Positions 52,386 to 63,915 of a stretch of 64,000 nt of DNA are shown one piece after another. Source of the DNA: Sipunculus nudus (lineage: Eukaryota; Annelida; Sipuncula; Golfingiida; Sipunculidae); NCBI GenBank assembly GCA_026874595.1, contig CM049309.1, positions 92,030,723-92,094,722 on the forward strand, written 5' to 3'. Within the stretch, counting starts at the first letter, position 1, and the number at the start of each line of letters is the position of its first letter. The notes below the pieces were generated by a model. That model did not search any database, was not told the origin of the DNA, and saw only the letters and a program-made list of their open reading frames with translations. The position numbers and the translations under genes were made by a program.

Positions 52386-54891
52386 ATACATATGAGACGT
52401 ATAACGCGATGACTTACAAATACGATCTAAATATCTCCAGATAAGGCTTCAGCAAATAATAGCAAATTTTACGGGGACATAATCAGTTTTATCCTAGGAT
52501 ATATGCAGTGGTTGAGGAATAATCCTGATATAAACATTCCGGTTGAATCGTGTACTCGTTCATACACAGCGAGGCTCCACAGGCGTCACTGATTCCGCTT
52601 TTCTCAATCCTTTATCTGTTACTGTTTTTCTACGGTCAATGCATTTAGTAAGTTGATCATTAAACATTCGTTATAAAATCGTATCTCCACATTCACTTTT
52701 CTTCGCAGCAATATAGTGTATCCAATTAACGGAGCCTATTATTACAGACCACGTGGCTGAACTTTGTAACATTATGAATTGCTTTCTGATTACCTTGGTA
52801 GCCCTAACGAACCATGGAAATACACAGGCGGCAGACTTTGTATCCAAGACAGTTAAACTGTTGTAAATAGCTCATAACTACAATAAATCAACGATGTAAG
52901 AACTCAATAAACCACGACAGCTCACGGACGTCATCAGTCTTATGATAATGGTTTAAAAGATGCTTGCCTTTAAAGATTCTGTGGGGGCACTTCTTATTTA
53001 ACTTGAATGAAAACAGACAAATTTAAAAAATAACCATTTCGGTTAAGAAACTGGTCTAAATATGGATATTAATTAAAAATTTCACACATTTTCCTTAAAT
53101 TTTATCTTATTCCCTCCCTATCTTTTCGGCCATATGCATTATACAACGATTTCATTTTACAGCTTGGTAAGTGCTTTTTAATGAGCGATGTGGGGTCAGG
53201 AATCTCTGTCACAGTGATGCAGTTTATTTCAAAGTTTACTTCAAACCCACCTGATCAAATATGGAATATCATGATAATTTTAAACTAAACGGACATACCA
53301 CAAAGCCATACCATTTTCAAATTTAGAATTCTTAAAGTTATAGAAGCAAGTTATTCTCAACAAAGAACCAAGACGTTATATTAAGGAGGATGTGTAGTAA
53401 TAATAGTAACTAGATGCACCCGTGGAAACGGTTCTATACATGATAAATAGTTAATAATGAGCCTTAAGTAACTGAATGTCGCATATTTTAATCCTGCGAT
53501 TTTTGCAGGGACTGTTTTTCATGACAAAAAGATCACTAGTGCTAGGATTCTCCTGGAAACCCTGTCTTCTTTAAAAAAAAAACCCTGCAAATAATGGCAA
53601 ATTGTGTTTTCAAGAAATCAAACAAAGAAGTATAGACGTGAGGCATATTTAGGGTGTACGAATTTTGCGTGGGAATGTTTTTTTTCTGCTTCCGCTAAAC
53701 AACATGGGCACGATATTATCATTGCCGGAGTGATGGTGATTGTATATATATAAGCCATCTATACTTTCAAAATAATCTGAAGAAATTATATGACTGTATA
53801 TAGAACAGTGAAGTTTATGAAATATAAATGGTTAAATTGAAGCCCAAAGTATATCGCGAATAACGATGTTTATAGTTGTCAGTTGATGAAAGTTTTGGGT
53901 ATGATAACAAATACATATATGTCATTGATGGTTCTTGCATGCGAAATAGCAGAAAAATTTAAAGCTGCCAATATGGAATAGTATCCTACATTATTAAATG
54001 CTTGAGTTTTGTTGATTGACATCAGAATGATCGAATGCTGATGATGGTAACAGATAAACGGCAGGTTTACATTCTTTGGTAGAAGTCCATACCAAAGAAA
54101 TAACCTTAGCCTTGGTTCGTTGCTTTGTCTCAAGTAAAATTAACGCAAAAAGGTATATCCGGATTTTTCAGAAAAATTGCAGAGGGTAAGCAAAAAACCG
54201 TTTGAGTAATCCGTTAAATTTCGGAGGTAATCAGAATAAACGTAATATATTTTTTCCTAACATACCATTATGACCAGAAACCGGGTCACTGAAGCGTAAC
54301 AGTGTTTATACATGAAAAGGGTACACTTGAACTCACGACTGATGAGATTCTGATGGACGCTTTTAGGCTCCGACTGCAGAATTTAGTTGGTTAATAGAAT
54401 CCTTTATCAGTAAAGATGTACCGGCACGGTAATGTATCTTCATGTTTCAAAGTCCCTGGAGATTGCGGATCCTAAAAAAATGTGCATCCCCCACCCCCAC
54501 TGCAAAAAAAAAAAAACAAAAAAAAACTGGATGAACTTTTGAAACCGTAGTTATAATGAAAATATATTTATGAATATATATTAATCGACATACCTTTAAA
54601 CCCATAAAAAGTCAAACAGTGGTCGTGTTACTGGTCGAACCAAACTGAAAGGCCCTCCCATTGAAAGCGTATGTGGTCTCTATTATGAGTTAAAATGCTT
54701 CACTTTCTTTTGAGGGAAGTACCGGGATCAGTGGGGATACCTGTGACCGCGTATTGCACAAAACCCTGTGTGTCCGGTGAACTCGAAATGCAAGAAAATC
54801 CCCCAAGTCGCCTCCTGAAAAAAAAGTGACCGACGTGGGGGACGTTAAAGCTCAAAAGAATTAGGGGCACCTATTAGGGGAATATATTATT
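52386..54891. other. Intron 2 spacer, nothing recognised
   Basis: AT-rich, with short A runs at about 54507-54527. No frame or repeat family recognised. Confidence 0.4.
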
Positions 54892-55592
54892 AGGGCCCCG
54901 CTTGACAAGCGGTGCCCTATAGTGATCACCGTGTCAGTCCGTCCTTCCGTCAGTGACACTTTCTTTCGCGCGCGATAACTCAACAAAAACATACTGCAGC
55001 TTTCCCAAATTCACAGGGATGATTGGTACCTATGAGGGCTCCAGATCTATTGAATAACAGACCTCTCTGAATTCCAATATGGCCGCCACAGCCCCTATCC
55101 TGATTTTCTTTCGCGCGCGATAACTCAACAACAATCTACTGCAGCTTTACCAAATTCACAGGGATGATTTGAACCAATGAGGCAATGAGGGCTCCAGACC
55201 TATTGAAACCAGACCTCTCTTAATTCCAATATGGCCGCCACAGCCCGATCGCTGATTTTCTTTCGCAGACGACAAGTCAATAACAACATTACTGCAGCTC
55301 TCCAATTTCACAGGGATCACTCGTGCCTATGACTCTACCAAACCTATTGATATACAGACTTGCTCAAAATCAAATATGGCTAACAGGCTACATTCAGTGT
55401 TTTTCTATTGCACGTTTTTGTCAGACAAATCTTCTTTAATATCATTTGATTATTTTTCCCTCATGCATATTGATAAAAACCTGTTTCTGTTTGTCATATT
55501 TTTCAAATTTAAACTTGATTTTTCACCCACATGTAAACTAGTCCAGCACTAGCGGAAGCGCGGGGCCCTCTGAGGACTATTGTCTGACCACA
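54892..55592. mobile_element. Composite element family C
   Basis: Head GGGCCCCGCTTGACAAGCGG contains a perfect hairpin (CCGCTTG-A-CAAGCGG) and is followed by TATAGTGATCACCGTGTCAG and a CCGTCCTTCCGTC tract. Three tandem core units follow, each opening TTTCTTTCGC and carrying ACTGCAGCT and CAATATGGC words, at about 54960, 55107 and 55257 (period about 148 bp). The tail contains GAAGCGCGGGGCCCTC, whose GCGGGGCCC is the complement of the head. Only one copy is in the window, so the right end is approximate. No coding capacity. Confidence 0.65.
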
Positions 55593-55782
55593 TCTAGTTA
55601 AATATGCAGCTTAATAGGGCATAATTCCGTTAAATAAAACGATTTCGTCCTAGAAGACAACACAAGTAAGTAAGCCTTTGTCTAGAATAATCCAACCGTT
55701 TATTAATTATATAGATAGAATTTTAATAGATATATAATTTAATGTATCTTCATTAATCATGTAAATTATTTGTTCTTTCCAG
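55593..55782. other. Intron 2 end, splice acceptor side
   Basis: Unique AT-rich sequence ending in the acceptor TTATTTGTTCTTTCCAG. Confidence 0.5.
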
Positions 55783-55900
55783 CAATTGTTCGCATCACGT
55801 GCCCACCAAATAAATACGAGACAGCTGCCCAACGGTCAACATCTGCTATCGTCGCCTGGAACCAATCAGAGTTTCGCTTGCAATCAACTAATCCAATCGC
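55783..55900 (+). CDS. HYR-sushi gene exon 3: HYR domain, N-terminal half
   Basis: An acceptor TTCTTTCCAG and a strong donor (CGC|GTAAGT) flank 118 nt that enter in phase 1 and leave in phase 2. The frame reads IVRITCPPNKYE... and SAIVAWNQSEF. It matches the start of HYR domains, which have a hydrophobic strand, the I-T/C-C-P motif and then a V-x-W strand. Residues are about 22-60 of the product. An N-glycosylation sequon (NQS) lies at about residue 48. HYR is an immunoglobulin-like fold of extracellular adhesion proteins. The exon by itself is too short for a complete domain; the second half is supplied by exon 4 in the matching phase. Confidence 0.85.
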
Positions 55901-56703
55901 GTAAGTTCTTACATTATCAATTTATTGTCAGTCGTGTAATCCCTGTATAGGACTGCATTGAGAATTTTTCAATATTAAAAGACCTGTCTGTGTCTACCCC
56001 GATCACGGCCCAATGTTCAGGGCGATGAATATAACGGACAAACAATCCCAAACAGCCCGTCTGAAGTGGGATCTGAATGCCGTCGGAAATCGGCAACACG
56101 ATGTCCACTTTACCTAATATAGTCGTTTCCATTTATTCCATGAATCCATAAAGCCTTCTTTTTTTTAACAGTAAATTTTATGTTTCATTTTCTTCCATAT
56201 ATCCAAAGAAGAATAATTAACCTAGTTTTCATGAAAATCAATAAGTGATTTGGTTACTGACTGTCAGTACAACCTGTATTATAGGGCACTAGACAAAAGG
56301 AAATTGGAGAAAACGCCAATAGAACAATACCTCCTTGGTAAACAGTTGAACATCTGTTTACGATATAGCCTCTTAGCCTTGACCTTCAAGTTTATTCCGA
56401 GTGACCACAACAGTGACCTCACTTTATCAACTCAGATTAATTCTAGACTCAGAAAAATTCTTAACTTTACATCACATGTAATACTCAAATGTTATGTTGT
56501 CTACAAAGTTTGCAAATGAGATGATTTTACTTAGGTTATTTGAAAACTAAAGAACTGAAATTGATTTAATATTACCGGAGAAAGTTAAACCATATGAGGA
56601 ATAATCTTAGAAGGGTAATAGGTATGTTGATTTTTTTTGTTTTGTGATTACACTATGTAAAACCCTGCCCAGATAAAAAATTCTACCGTCTTTAAATATG
56701 ATT
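55901..56703. other. Intron 3, start: nothing recognised
   Basis: AT-rich unique sequence between the exon 3 donor and the family-B element. Confidence 0.4.
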
Positions 56704-57714
56704 GTTGTCCCCCGCTCCGCGGATGCGGGGGACATTGATTTGGGTTTGTCCGTCTGTCTGTCTCTCTGTCCGTCCGTCAGGTTTCGTTTCCGTGGATAAC
56801 TTTCCTAAATATTATCTGATTTCATCCAAATTTGGGACAGTGATTGCTCTAATGCATACCTTGGTTGGGATTGGTTTTGGAGTTTCTGGCTTCTGTCTGT
56901 CTGTCTGTCGTTTGTCTGTGTCTGTCAGGTTTTCTTTTCTGTGCGATAACTTTCCTAAATATTATCCAATTTCATTCAAATTTTGGTCAGTGATTGGTCT
57001 CATGCTTACGTTAGTTGGGATTGGTTTTGGAGTGTCTGGCTTCTGTTTATGTGTCTGTCACTTTGTCTGTCCATCCGTCAAATTTCGTTTTCGTGGGATA
57101 ATTTTCCTCAATATTATCCGATTTCATATAAATTTTAGTCAGTGATTCCTCTCATGCTTACCTTGGTTGGGATTGGTTTTGGAGTGTCTAGCATCTGTCT
57201 GTCTGTCTGTCACTCTGTCTCTCCGTCTGTCAGGTTTTCGTGTCAGTGTCATTACTTTCCTAAATATTATCTGATTTCAATCAAATTTTGGTCAGTGATT
57301 GCTTTCATGCTTACTTTGGTTGGGATTGGTTTTGGAGTGTCTGGCATCTGTCTGTCTGTCTCTCTGTCACTCTGTTTTTCGGCCACTTTGTCTGTCTGTC
57401 TGTCAGGATTTCATGCTCTAATGCATACCTTGGTTGGGATTGGTTTTGGAGTGTCTGGCTTCTGTCTGTCTGTCTGCCCTTTTCTGTGTCTGTCAGGTTT
57501 TCGTTTCTGTGCAATAACTTTCCTAAATTTTATCCGATTTCATTCAAATTTTGGTCAGACATTGCTCTCATGCATACCTTGGTTGGGATTAGTTTTGGAG
57601 TGTCTGGCTTCTGTCTGCCTGTCTGTCACTCTGTCTGTTCGTCCTTTATCAAGCATGAAAAACAACAAGATCTCGAAGCGGGGGACATTAATTCCACGAA
57701 TTTGCTTGTTATAG
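56704..57714 (+). mobile_element. Composite element family B, copy 2
   Basis: Head GTTGTCCCCCGCTCCGCGGA continues to GCGGGGG (hairpin), then GACATTGATTTGGGTTTGTC, a TCTG/TCCG tract and six core units. Units are marked by TTGGTTGGGATTGGTTTTGG-like words at about 56861, 57012, 57161, 57318, 57432 and 57581; the period is about 150 bp and one unit is shortened to about 114 bp. The tail AGCGGGGGACATTAATT to CTTGTTATA matches copy 1 (23927-24697). GCGGGGGACATTRATT occurs in the same orientation in head and tail, forming a short terminal direct repeat. It occupies about a third of intron 3. The long open frames through it come from the TCTG repeats and are not genes. Confidence 0.85.
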
Positions 57715-58987
57715 AAATGTATACGCTTTGCTCCGTTGCTGAATCTTGCATTATTATGCTCTCACATGTGTATATGTAACAGTTATACCCATTACTTGTC
57801 ATGCCCTGCAGGTACATCAATAAATCATGTAATTTATTATCATATACAGAATTATATGTTATGAACATATTGTAACCAAGTTAAATTCCCATGAATCTGA
57901 AATGTTAGCGTTGCTACCGTGTGAAAATTACACATTCCTGTCCAGAGCTGGCCCCCTAATTAAAGCCGTGGCTTTTTTTTCATATTTGATGTTAATATAA
58001 CTTCTGTAACCGCCATATATTCAGTTGTTAAAGCTGCATGTTTTATTACTAAGAGAAACCACTAGAAACGGGGATAAATTTGAGTGAAAATTTTTATATA
58101 GCTGTAAAATACTGATTATGTCGGGAGAGTGTGCAGCTTTGTCGTAATGAGAACTCTACAAAGTGGTTACAAATCAAAGGTTTCCATGAAAGCACATGGA
58201 TGCCCTCACATTTGGCCTCGGGACGTACAGAATTTAAATCATACTGGTTGCCTCCCGTAGCATGGGAAATTGTGCCGTAACTGCGTCCTAACCCATACAT
58301 CTCCGTGCCAGAGCTGTAAATGTTCACAGTATGATTTCTTTGACATTGGTAGATATTTATTGTTATATCAAACAGAATTTCGGAGAACACTAATTTACGG
58401 TGAAAACTCTCCTAGGAATCATATTATATCTGATCATATTGTGATTGCAGTTATGATCACTATATCCAAGGAGTGCGTGTGATGAAATAATGATCTCAAA
58501 TCTCTAATTATAAAAGAGCTAGTGTATTTGAGTATATTTGTATTAAAAAAGTATATTTGTATGATTTTTTTAAAGCTGCCCTGAGATAATCAGGGAATCT
58601 GTTTGAATTCTATTTCGCATCTTTCCTATACAATTAATTCAGTTAATTATAAATTGCCAGTTCCTTTTCGAATAACTCTTTTTAGTACTGGGTTGAATGG
58701 TTTTGAAGTTTTGAACTGCGTACCAATTGTAAGAGATTGAATAGACTGTTTATGAGGCTTGATCATCCTATTTGTGGAACACCACTCTCCAAACAGACGG
58801 GGTCGACCTTCCACTCTGCTTCAAAGACTACCGTCACAGGGGGTGTTCCTGCTCTGGGGGTTTAAGGAACAAGAAGGGCCGACAGTGGCAACTATCCCGT
58901 CCCTGACCCCTGTCTGCCGGGGTGCAAAAATCCCCGGCGTAAAGAAGTGTATAGTGTAGGGTAATTGTCTCTGTGTTTTTGTTTCAG
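57715..58987. other. Intron 3, end: nothing recognised
   Basis: Unique sequence ending in the strong acceptor CTCTGTGTTTTTGTTTCAG at 58987. Confidence 0.45.
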
Positions 58988-59130
58988 TAATATCTACCAG
59001 ACCATTCCCAATTATGGAGCCGAGGCCACCTACACAAGTACATTCCAAGAAGGCCGCCACACTGTGGAGTACCGCGCCCAAGACGTGAGCGGCAATTTCC
59101 ACAGTTGTACGTTTTCAGTGATTGTGTCGG
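58988..59130 (+). CDS. HYR-sushi gene exon 4: HYR domain, C-terminal half
   Basis: The exon lies between acceptor TTTGTTTCAG and donor TCGG|GTAAGT: 143 nt, phase 2 in and phase 1 out. The frame reads NIYQTIPNYGAEATYTSTF, then EGRHTVEYRAQDVSGNFHSC and TFSVIV. It contains the HYR hallmark segment: a hydrophobic strand after an aliphatic/aromatic G-x-H-x-V-x-Y turn, A-x-D-x-S-G-N, a conserved Cys and a closing F-x-V-x-V strand. The Cys here would pair with the Cys of exon 3 (ITCPP). Residues are about 61-108. Splitting one HYR domain over two exons with a phase-2 intron is seen directly. Confidence 0.92.
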
Positions 59131-60761
59131 GTAAGTTAGTACATTCGGTGACAAACATTTGTCACCTAAACCCGATAACACATTCAAAGTCAACCACCCA
59201 TTCTAATCAATGTCTGCTATAAAATACCTTAAAATGTGTTTAAAAAATCCCATTTGGTCAAAGAGAAGCAAGGACTTCTCTGTCCACTCTATTGGACAAA
59301 TTACCACTGCTCCAAATACCGACCGACCCCGAACTGCTCGAAATAGCAGAAGATACCTTTCTAATGTCAATCAGAAAAAAAAAAAACATCGTACAATCTC
59401 AGAATTCACACTGACAAGATATATTGCCTTGTAACTGTTCATATACAAGTCATAAATAAGGTTGTGCCTGAGCGTCTTTATATTGTGTCATCCTTATGCC
59501 ACATATGACATCTTTTCTTACCGCCAGTTCACATCACATTTTATTTTACTTTCCCACCAAATGAGTATAACTGATAAACGGGCACTTTGTTCATTGACGT
59601 TTATGGATATCTGAAATGTCTGAAGGTCAAGTCATTAGTGATATTCTTTGGGACATTTGTGATATTCTACTTGACAGTAGATATATACGTTTGATCCTGT
59701 AAATAGATTCGTCTGATAGCCGTTGACGTCACAGTGTCTTTTCCTCATGATTTCCACTTGAGTCTTGAATTAACAAATCAAGAAGTGAAGAACAACACAC
59801 ATCATAGAAACGACTGCCCATAGCGCAGTGTTCGGAAGCTAAGTTTATATCCATTCATTCTCTCATAACCCACTTGTTTTATAGTATAAATTTGTTCCAC
59901 CAGATGGCAGCCCTTGTGGCAGTTTGAGAAAAATCCTGCATCCGTAGCAAATGAAAGGATTGAATTTAACCACCTCCTTCTCGTTAAATATTTGCCCAAA
60001 ATTAAACAATGTACATAAATCGGTTATATACATGTCTCACAGATGAAAAAAAGGGGAAGACAGACCAGGGTGAAATTTTAATCTCCGTACATTTTGGGTG
60101 GCGGAAACAAAAATTAGACACATGTCTGCCACACTGTATATTACCATTAGCTTCACCTGTATTCCGGGCATTGAGACGGAAGGGGCTAGCCCTTCCAAGC
60201 CCCAGAGGTGCTACTGTAAGCCAAACAGCTGAAAAGGTTACAAGGAGATTTGTGACCGGCACTTACCGGCTGCAAAGTTTACAGCGCTAGTCCGTGAGAG
60301 ATGACGGCAGCAGATACCTGCGTACTGGTCTAACCCTTCTGCCCTTCTGGAGCCCTTCATGGCGCGATAAGAACCCCATAACCCACTTTTGTTGTATTAT
60401 CTCCTAGCCTGCTCCTTAGATACGGGGTTGCTCCTGTTTTTTTACATGGTCTGGCCTGTCAGTATGTAATCCCCTCTTTGTAGGTACTTACACGTTTTGT
60501 AATTGATTGGAAAAGTGAAAAGAAGACCCGGTATAACTCGTAAGGAGCCCCAAGTGGATACGTGTATCCAGGCATTAACTGGCTCTGTGAAAACACCCTG
60601 AAGGTCTTAACATAATTCAAACTCAGCTTAGCTATTAGGATTATTCCTTGTCTCTTGTCTGGAACGCCTGTATATTTAGGTAAAAACACACGATTACTCC
60701 CCTTTATATCATGCAGAACGTTCCCAAACTAATCATAGGTTTATCCTTTTAAATTTGAGAC

Positions 60762-60765
<4 letters not shown>
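59131..60765. other. Intron 4, first part: nothing recognised
   Basis: Unique sequence. Frames on both strands at about 60002-60290 overlap and resemble nothing that I know. Confidence 0.4.
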
Positions 60766-60829
<64 letters not shown>

Positions 60830-60830
60830 G

Positions 60831-60862
<32 letters not shown>
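60766..60862. repeat. (TA)n microsatellite pair
   Basis: Two pure TA runs separated by the word ATGC. Confidence 0.97.
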
Positions 60863-60865
<3 letters not shown>

Positions 60866-61033
60866 GCTGAAGAAAAACAAAACTGTAAATTCCTAACAGT
60901 CTGTTTCACGGGATGCGACCCGATTATCAGGTGAATGTGGTTAGAATGAAGCTAACGCCGTGGTTAACAGCATTATACCGCTCTGGACTAGCCTGTAGGC
61001 CATAGAGCACTTTACAACGGAGGGTAACTCTAG

Positions 61034-61035
<2 letters not shown>

Positions 61036-61079
<44 letters not shown>
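61036..61079. repeat. (TA)n microsatellite
   Basis: Pure AT run of about 44 bp. Confidence 0.97.
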
Positions 61080-61081
<2 letters not shown>

Positions 61082-62347
61082 GGAAATTAAACTGAGCATA
61101 CCATTTTTTTCTGAAACCATGGCTACTTGGATAAGACAATTTTATATTCAAAATGTGTATTCTGATAGATGTGTATGATTCATACGAGTATGTTGGTCAG
61201 TACGCTCTTTACACAGCGCTTTACCCATAGGCCAACTTATGACCTTGTATCCTGAATCTCTACACCAGAGGGGAGCACTGTATTTTGGTCCAATCAGATG
61301 AGACCCTGTGCTTGAAGCAAAACGGTTTACCAGCCAAGCGGGGAATACTCAAAGCCAATGTTGATCATTTCGTTTTGAGTGACAGCTCATCGCCCCGGCG
61401 ACCGTTTGAACAGGCCACAGGCTCAGAGAGAATTGCCCCGCACGTGGTTTCTGGGCGGAGCCTGATGCCTGTCGAGTGTTTGTTGACTTGCACTTGGTTG
61501 GCTGATAGTCACATCAGCAGTTTTTTTTAAGCAGACAGGCCCATGTGCATCACCTGGTGTTGAAATGCATCATAAACGGTCAAAGCAAGCAGTGAGAAAA
61601 AAAAATCAGTAGCTTCTGTAGAAGCGCAAGATTTCCGCTGCTTCGGGAGCGTAGTTGGTCAGTTCCTTATTTGTAAAGCTCCTTCCCGATAATCGCAGTA
61701 TATGAAGGTCTCTTGCTGTTTAACCCTTTTGACAGTTAGGTGTCAAAGATCTTATAATCTGTCCATGTCAGGAATTGTTTAAGATAATTTAAACTGATTA
61801 TTATCTTTCACGCCTTTCTCCAATCTTTTCGGGGTTAATGATCCCACGTCTAGAAGTTATTTATTAAAACTCTTGCTATAACTCCGTAAAAAAGCATCAA
61901 TCAGATGCCAGAACAATTCACTTCTTGTCAAAACAAATATCAAATCATCTACCATGTAGGAAAAGTGCAAATGAATGTCAATATATACAAATTTCAGTAA
62001 GAATTGGAAACGTACAATTAAAAAGCTTTATGTGGAAGCTAAGTTTAATCGGTTTATATATTAAAAGCACATAGCTTGTGACGGAGTTGTTACAGTTTAT
62101 CACCCACATGTTACTCTTATGAATCAGACTTAGCAAGCACACACTCTGGATATGTGTATATAAGCTTGAAGCGCTTGCTTGTGCAGGCAATGACCACTGG
62201 GTAAGGTTGATGTAAATGACCTCCGAGCATGTAGAGGAAATTGATTTTTGATGTAGCGTTGGAATGTTCATGGGAACTGTCCCCTATGATAATGTACCCT
62301 CTGGGTGATGCTGCGTAGATTAATGCCGGTTCCTTGATCTCTTGCAG
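61080..62347. other. Intron 4, last part: nothing recognised
   Basis: Unique sequence ending in the acceptor CCTTGATCTCTTGCAG at 62347. Confidence 0.45.
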
Positions 62348-62524
62348 TAATCCGCTGTGCCCCTCTGCTCAATCCAGAGTCAGGCTTGGTCAAGTGCAAC
62401 GCCGCGAATTTGTATGGCTCCACCTGCCATTCTAGCTGCGACACCGGCTTTGCTATCATGGGACAGCGGACAGTGCAATGTCAACGAAATGGACAGTGGT
62501 CATCAGAAATCCCTTACTGCAGAG
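62348..62524 (+). CDS. HYR-sushi gene exon 5: sushi (CCP) domain 1
   Basis: A 177-nt symmetric phase 1-1 exon, the classic shape of a shuffled CCP module, flanked by CTCTTGCAG and AGAG|GTAGGC. The frame opens VIRCAPLLNPESG and closes QCQRNGQWSSEIPYC. Six cysteines are present, counting VKC and the STC/SSC pair, instead of the basic four, the pattern of selectin-type CCP domains. The invariant Trp before the last Cys and the Gly of the DTGF turn are present. CCP domains mediate protein-protein contacts in complement and adhesion proteins. Residues about 109-167. Confidence 0.95.
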
Positions 62525-62787
62525 GTAGGCATACTCACGCACGGACACACACTGTTTTTGGCTTTTTCGTTCATTTGTTCATTATACTAATGCATCTACA
62601 AGCACGTCTACTGGTGGAGTAACCGCTACTCTTTCAAATCAATAATGATTCAAATTAAAAAATTAAATTTAATATTTCAGTTTGCCGCTTTTAGACATCG
62701 CAGTTTTTACTTTTAGTAGTAGATGTTCGTTTTCTTATCATGCTTTAATGGTCCTTATGATTCATCACTTTATCATCACTATTACAG
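62525..62787. other. Intron 5 (263 bp)
   Basis: Short intron with a branch/pyrimidine region ending ATCATCACTATTACAG. No repeats. Confidence 0.85.
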
Positions 62788-62973
62788 TTATCACTTGCTC
62801 AGACCCGGGAACTCCGTTTCACGGCAGTCGGTACTGTCACACAGTTCACACTTACGGCAGTCAGTGCGCATTCAAGTGTGATGATGGCTACAAACTGGAC
62901 GGGGCCGCCCAGCTCCTGTGCACGTCAAGCGGAGATCGGCCCAGATGGAGCGCTCCTACCCCGAGCTGCAGAA
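62788..62973 (+). CDS. HYR-sushi gene exon 6: sushi (CCP) domain 2
   Basis: A 186-nt symmetric phase 1-1 exon from acceptor CACTATTACAG to donor CAGAA|GTACGT. The frame opens VITCSDPGTPFHGSRYC and includes YGSQCAFKCDDGYKLDG and RWSAPTPSC. As in exon 5 there are six cysteines of the selectin-type CCP pattern, with the conserved Gly-Tyr of CDDGY and the Trp before the last Cys. Residues about 168-229. The phase-1 donor means further coding exons should follow outside the window. If the intron were retained the frame would run about 30 codons into the 40-bp array and stop at about 63057. Confidence 0.95.
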
Positions 62974-62994
62974 GTACGTCACTTCTACTCCAGA

Positions 62995-63915
62995 AACAGG
63001 ACGGAACAAAGTCCCCTGATCTCCATAGGTCAAGCAACCGACAGACCAAAGTCCCCTAATCTCCATAGGTCAAGCAACCTACAGGCCAAAGTCCCCTAAT
63101 CTCCATAGGTCAAGCAACCGACAGACCAAAGTCCCCTGATCTCCATAGGTCAAGCAACCGACAGGCCAAAGTCCCCTAATCTCCATAGGTCAAGCAACCG
63201 ACAGACCAAAGTCCCCTGATCTCCATAGGTCAAGCAACCGACAGAACAAAGTCCCCTAATCTCCATAGGTCAAGCAAACGACAGGCCAAAGTCCCCTGAT
63301 CTCCATAGGTCAAGCAACCGACAGGCCAAAGTACCCTAATCTCCATAGGTCAAGCAACCGACAGACCAAAGTCCCCTGATCTCCATAGGTCAAGCAACCG
63401 ACAGGCCAAAGTCCCCTAATCTCCATAGGTCAAGCAACCGACAGACCAAAGTCCCCTGATCTCCATAGGTCAAGCAACCGACAGGCCAAAGTCCCCTGAT
63501 CTCCATAGGTCAAGCAACCGACAGACCAAAGTCCCCTAATCTCCATAGGTCAAGCAAACGACAGGCCAAAGTCCCCTGATCTCCATAGGTCAAGCAAACG
63601 ACAGGCCAAAGTCCCCTAATCTCCATAGGTCAAGCAACCGACAGGCCAAAGTCCCCTGATCTCCAAGGGTCAAGCAACCGACAGGCCAAAGTCCCCTAAT
63701 CTCCATAGGTCAAGCAACCGACAGACCAAAGTCCCCTGATCTCCATAGGTCAAGCAAACGACAGACCAAAGTCCCCTAATCTCCATAGGTCAAGCAACCG
63801 ACAGACCAAAGTCCCCTGATCTCCATAGGTCAAGCAAACGACATGCCAGAGTCCCTTGATCGCCATAGATCAAGCAATCGACAGACCAAAGTCCCCTGAT
63901 CTCCATAGGCCAAGT
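62995..63915. repeat. 40-bp minisatellite next to the exon 6 donor
   Basis: About 23 units of exactly 40 bp, key word AATCTCCATAGGTCAAGCAA followed by CCGACAGRCCAAAGTCCCCT. A GAT/AAT difference before CTCCATAG alternates through most of the array, pointing to an ancestral 80-bp dimer. The last two or three units are more diverged. The array starts about 20 bp after the donor of exon 6 and fills the start of intron 6. Confidence 0.97.

Noticed and set aside
56702-57779. Membrane-protein-like frames of 147-190 codons
   Set aside because: They come from TCTG/TCCG tracts and repeated 150-bp units of the family-B element and occur equally in the other copy at 23.9-24.7 kb.
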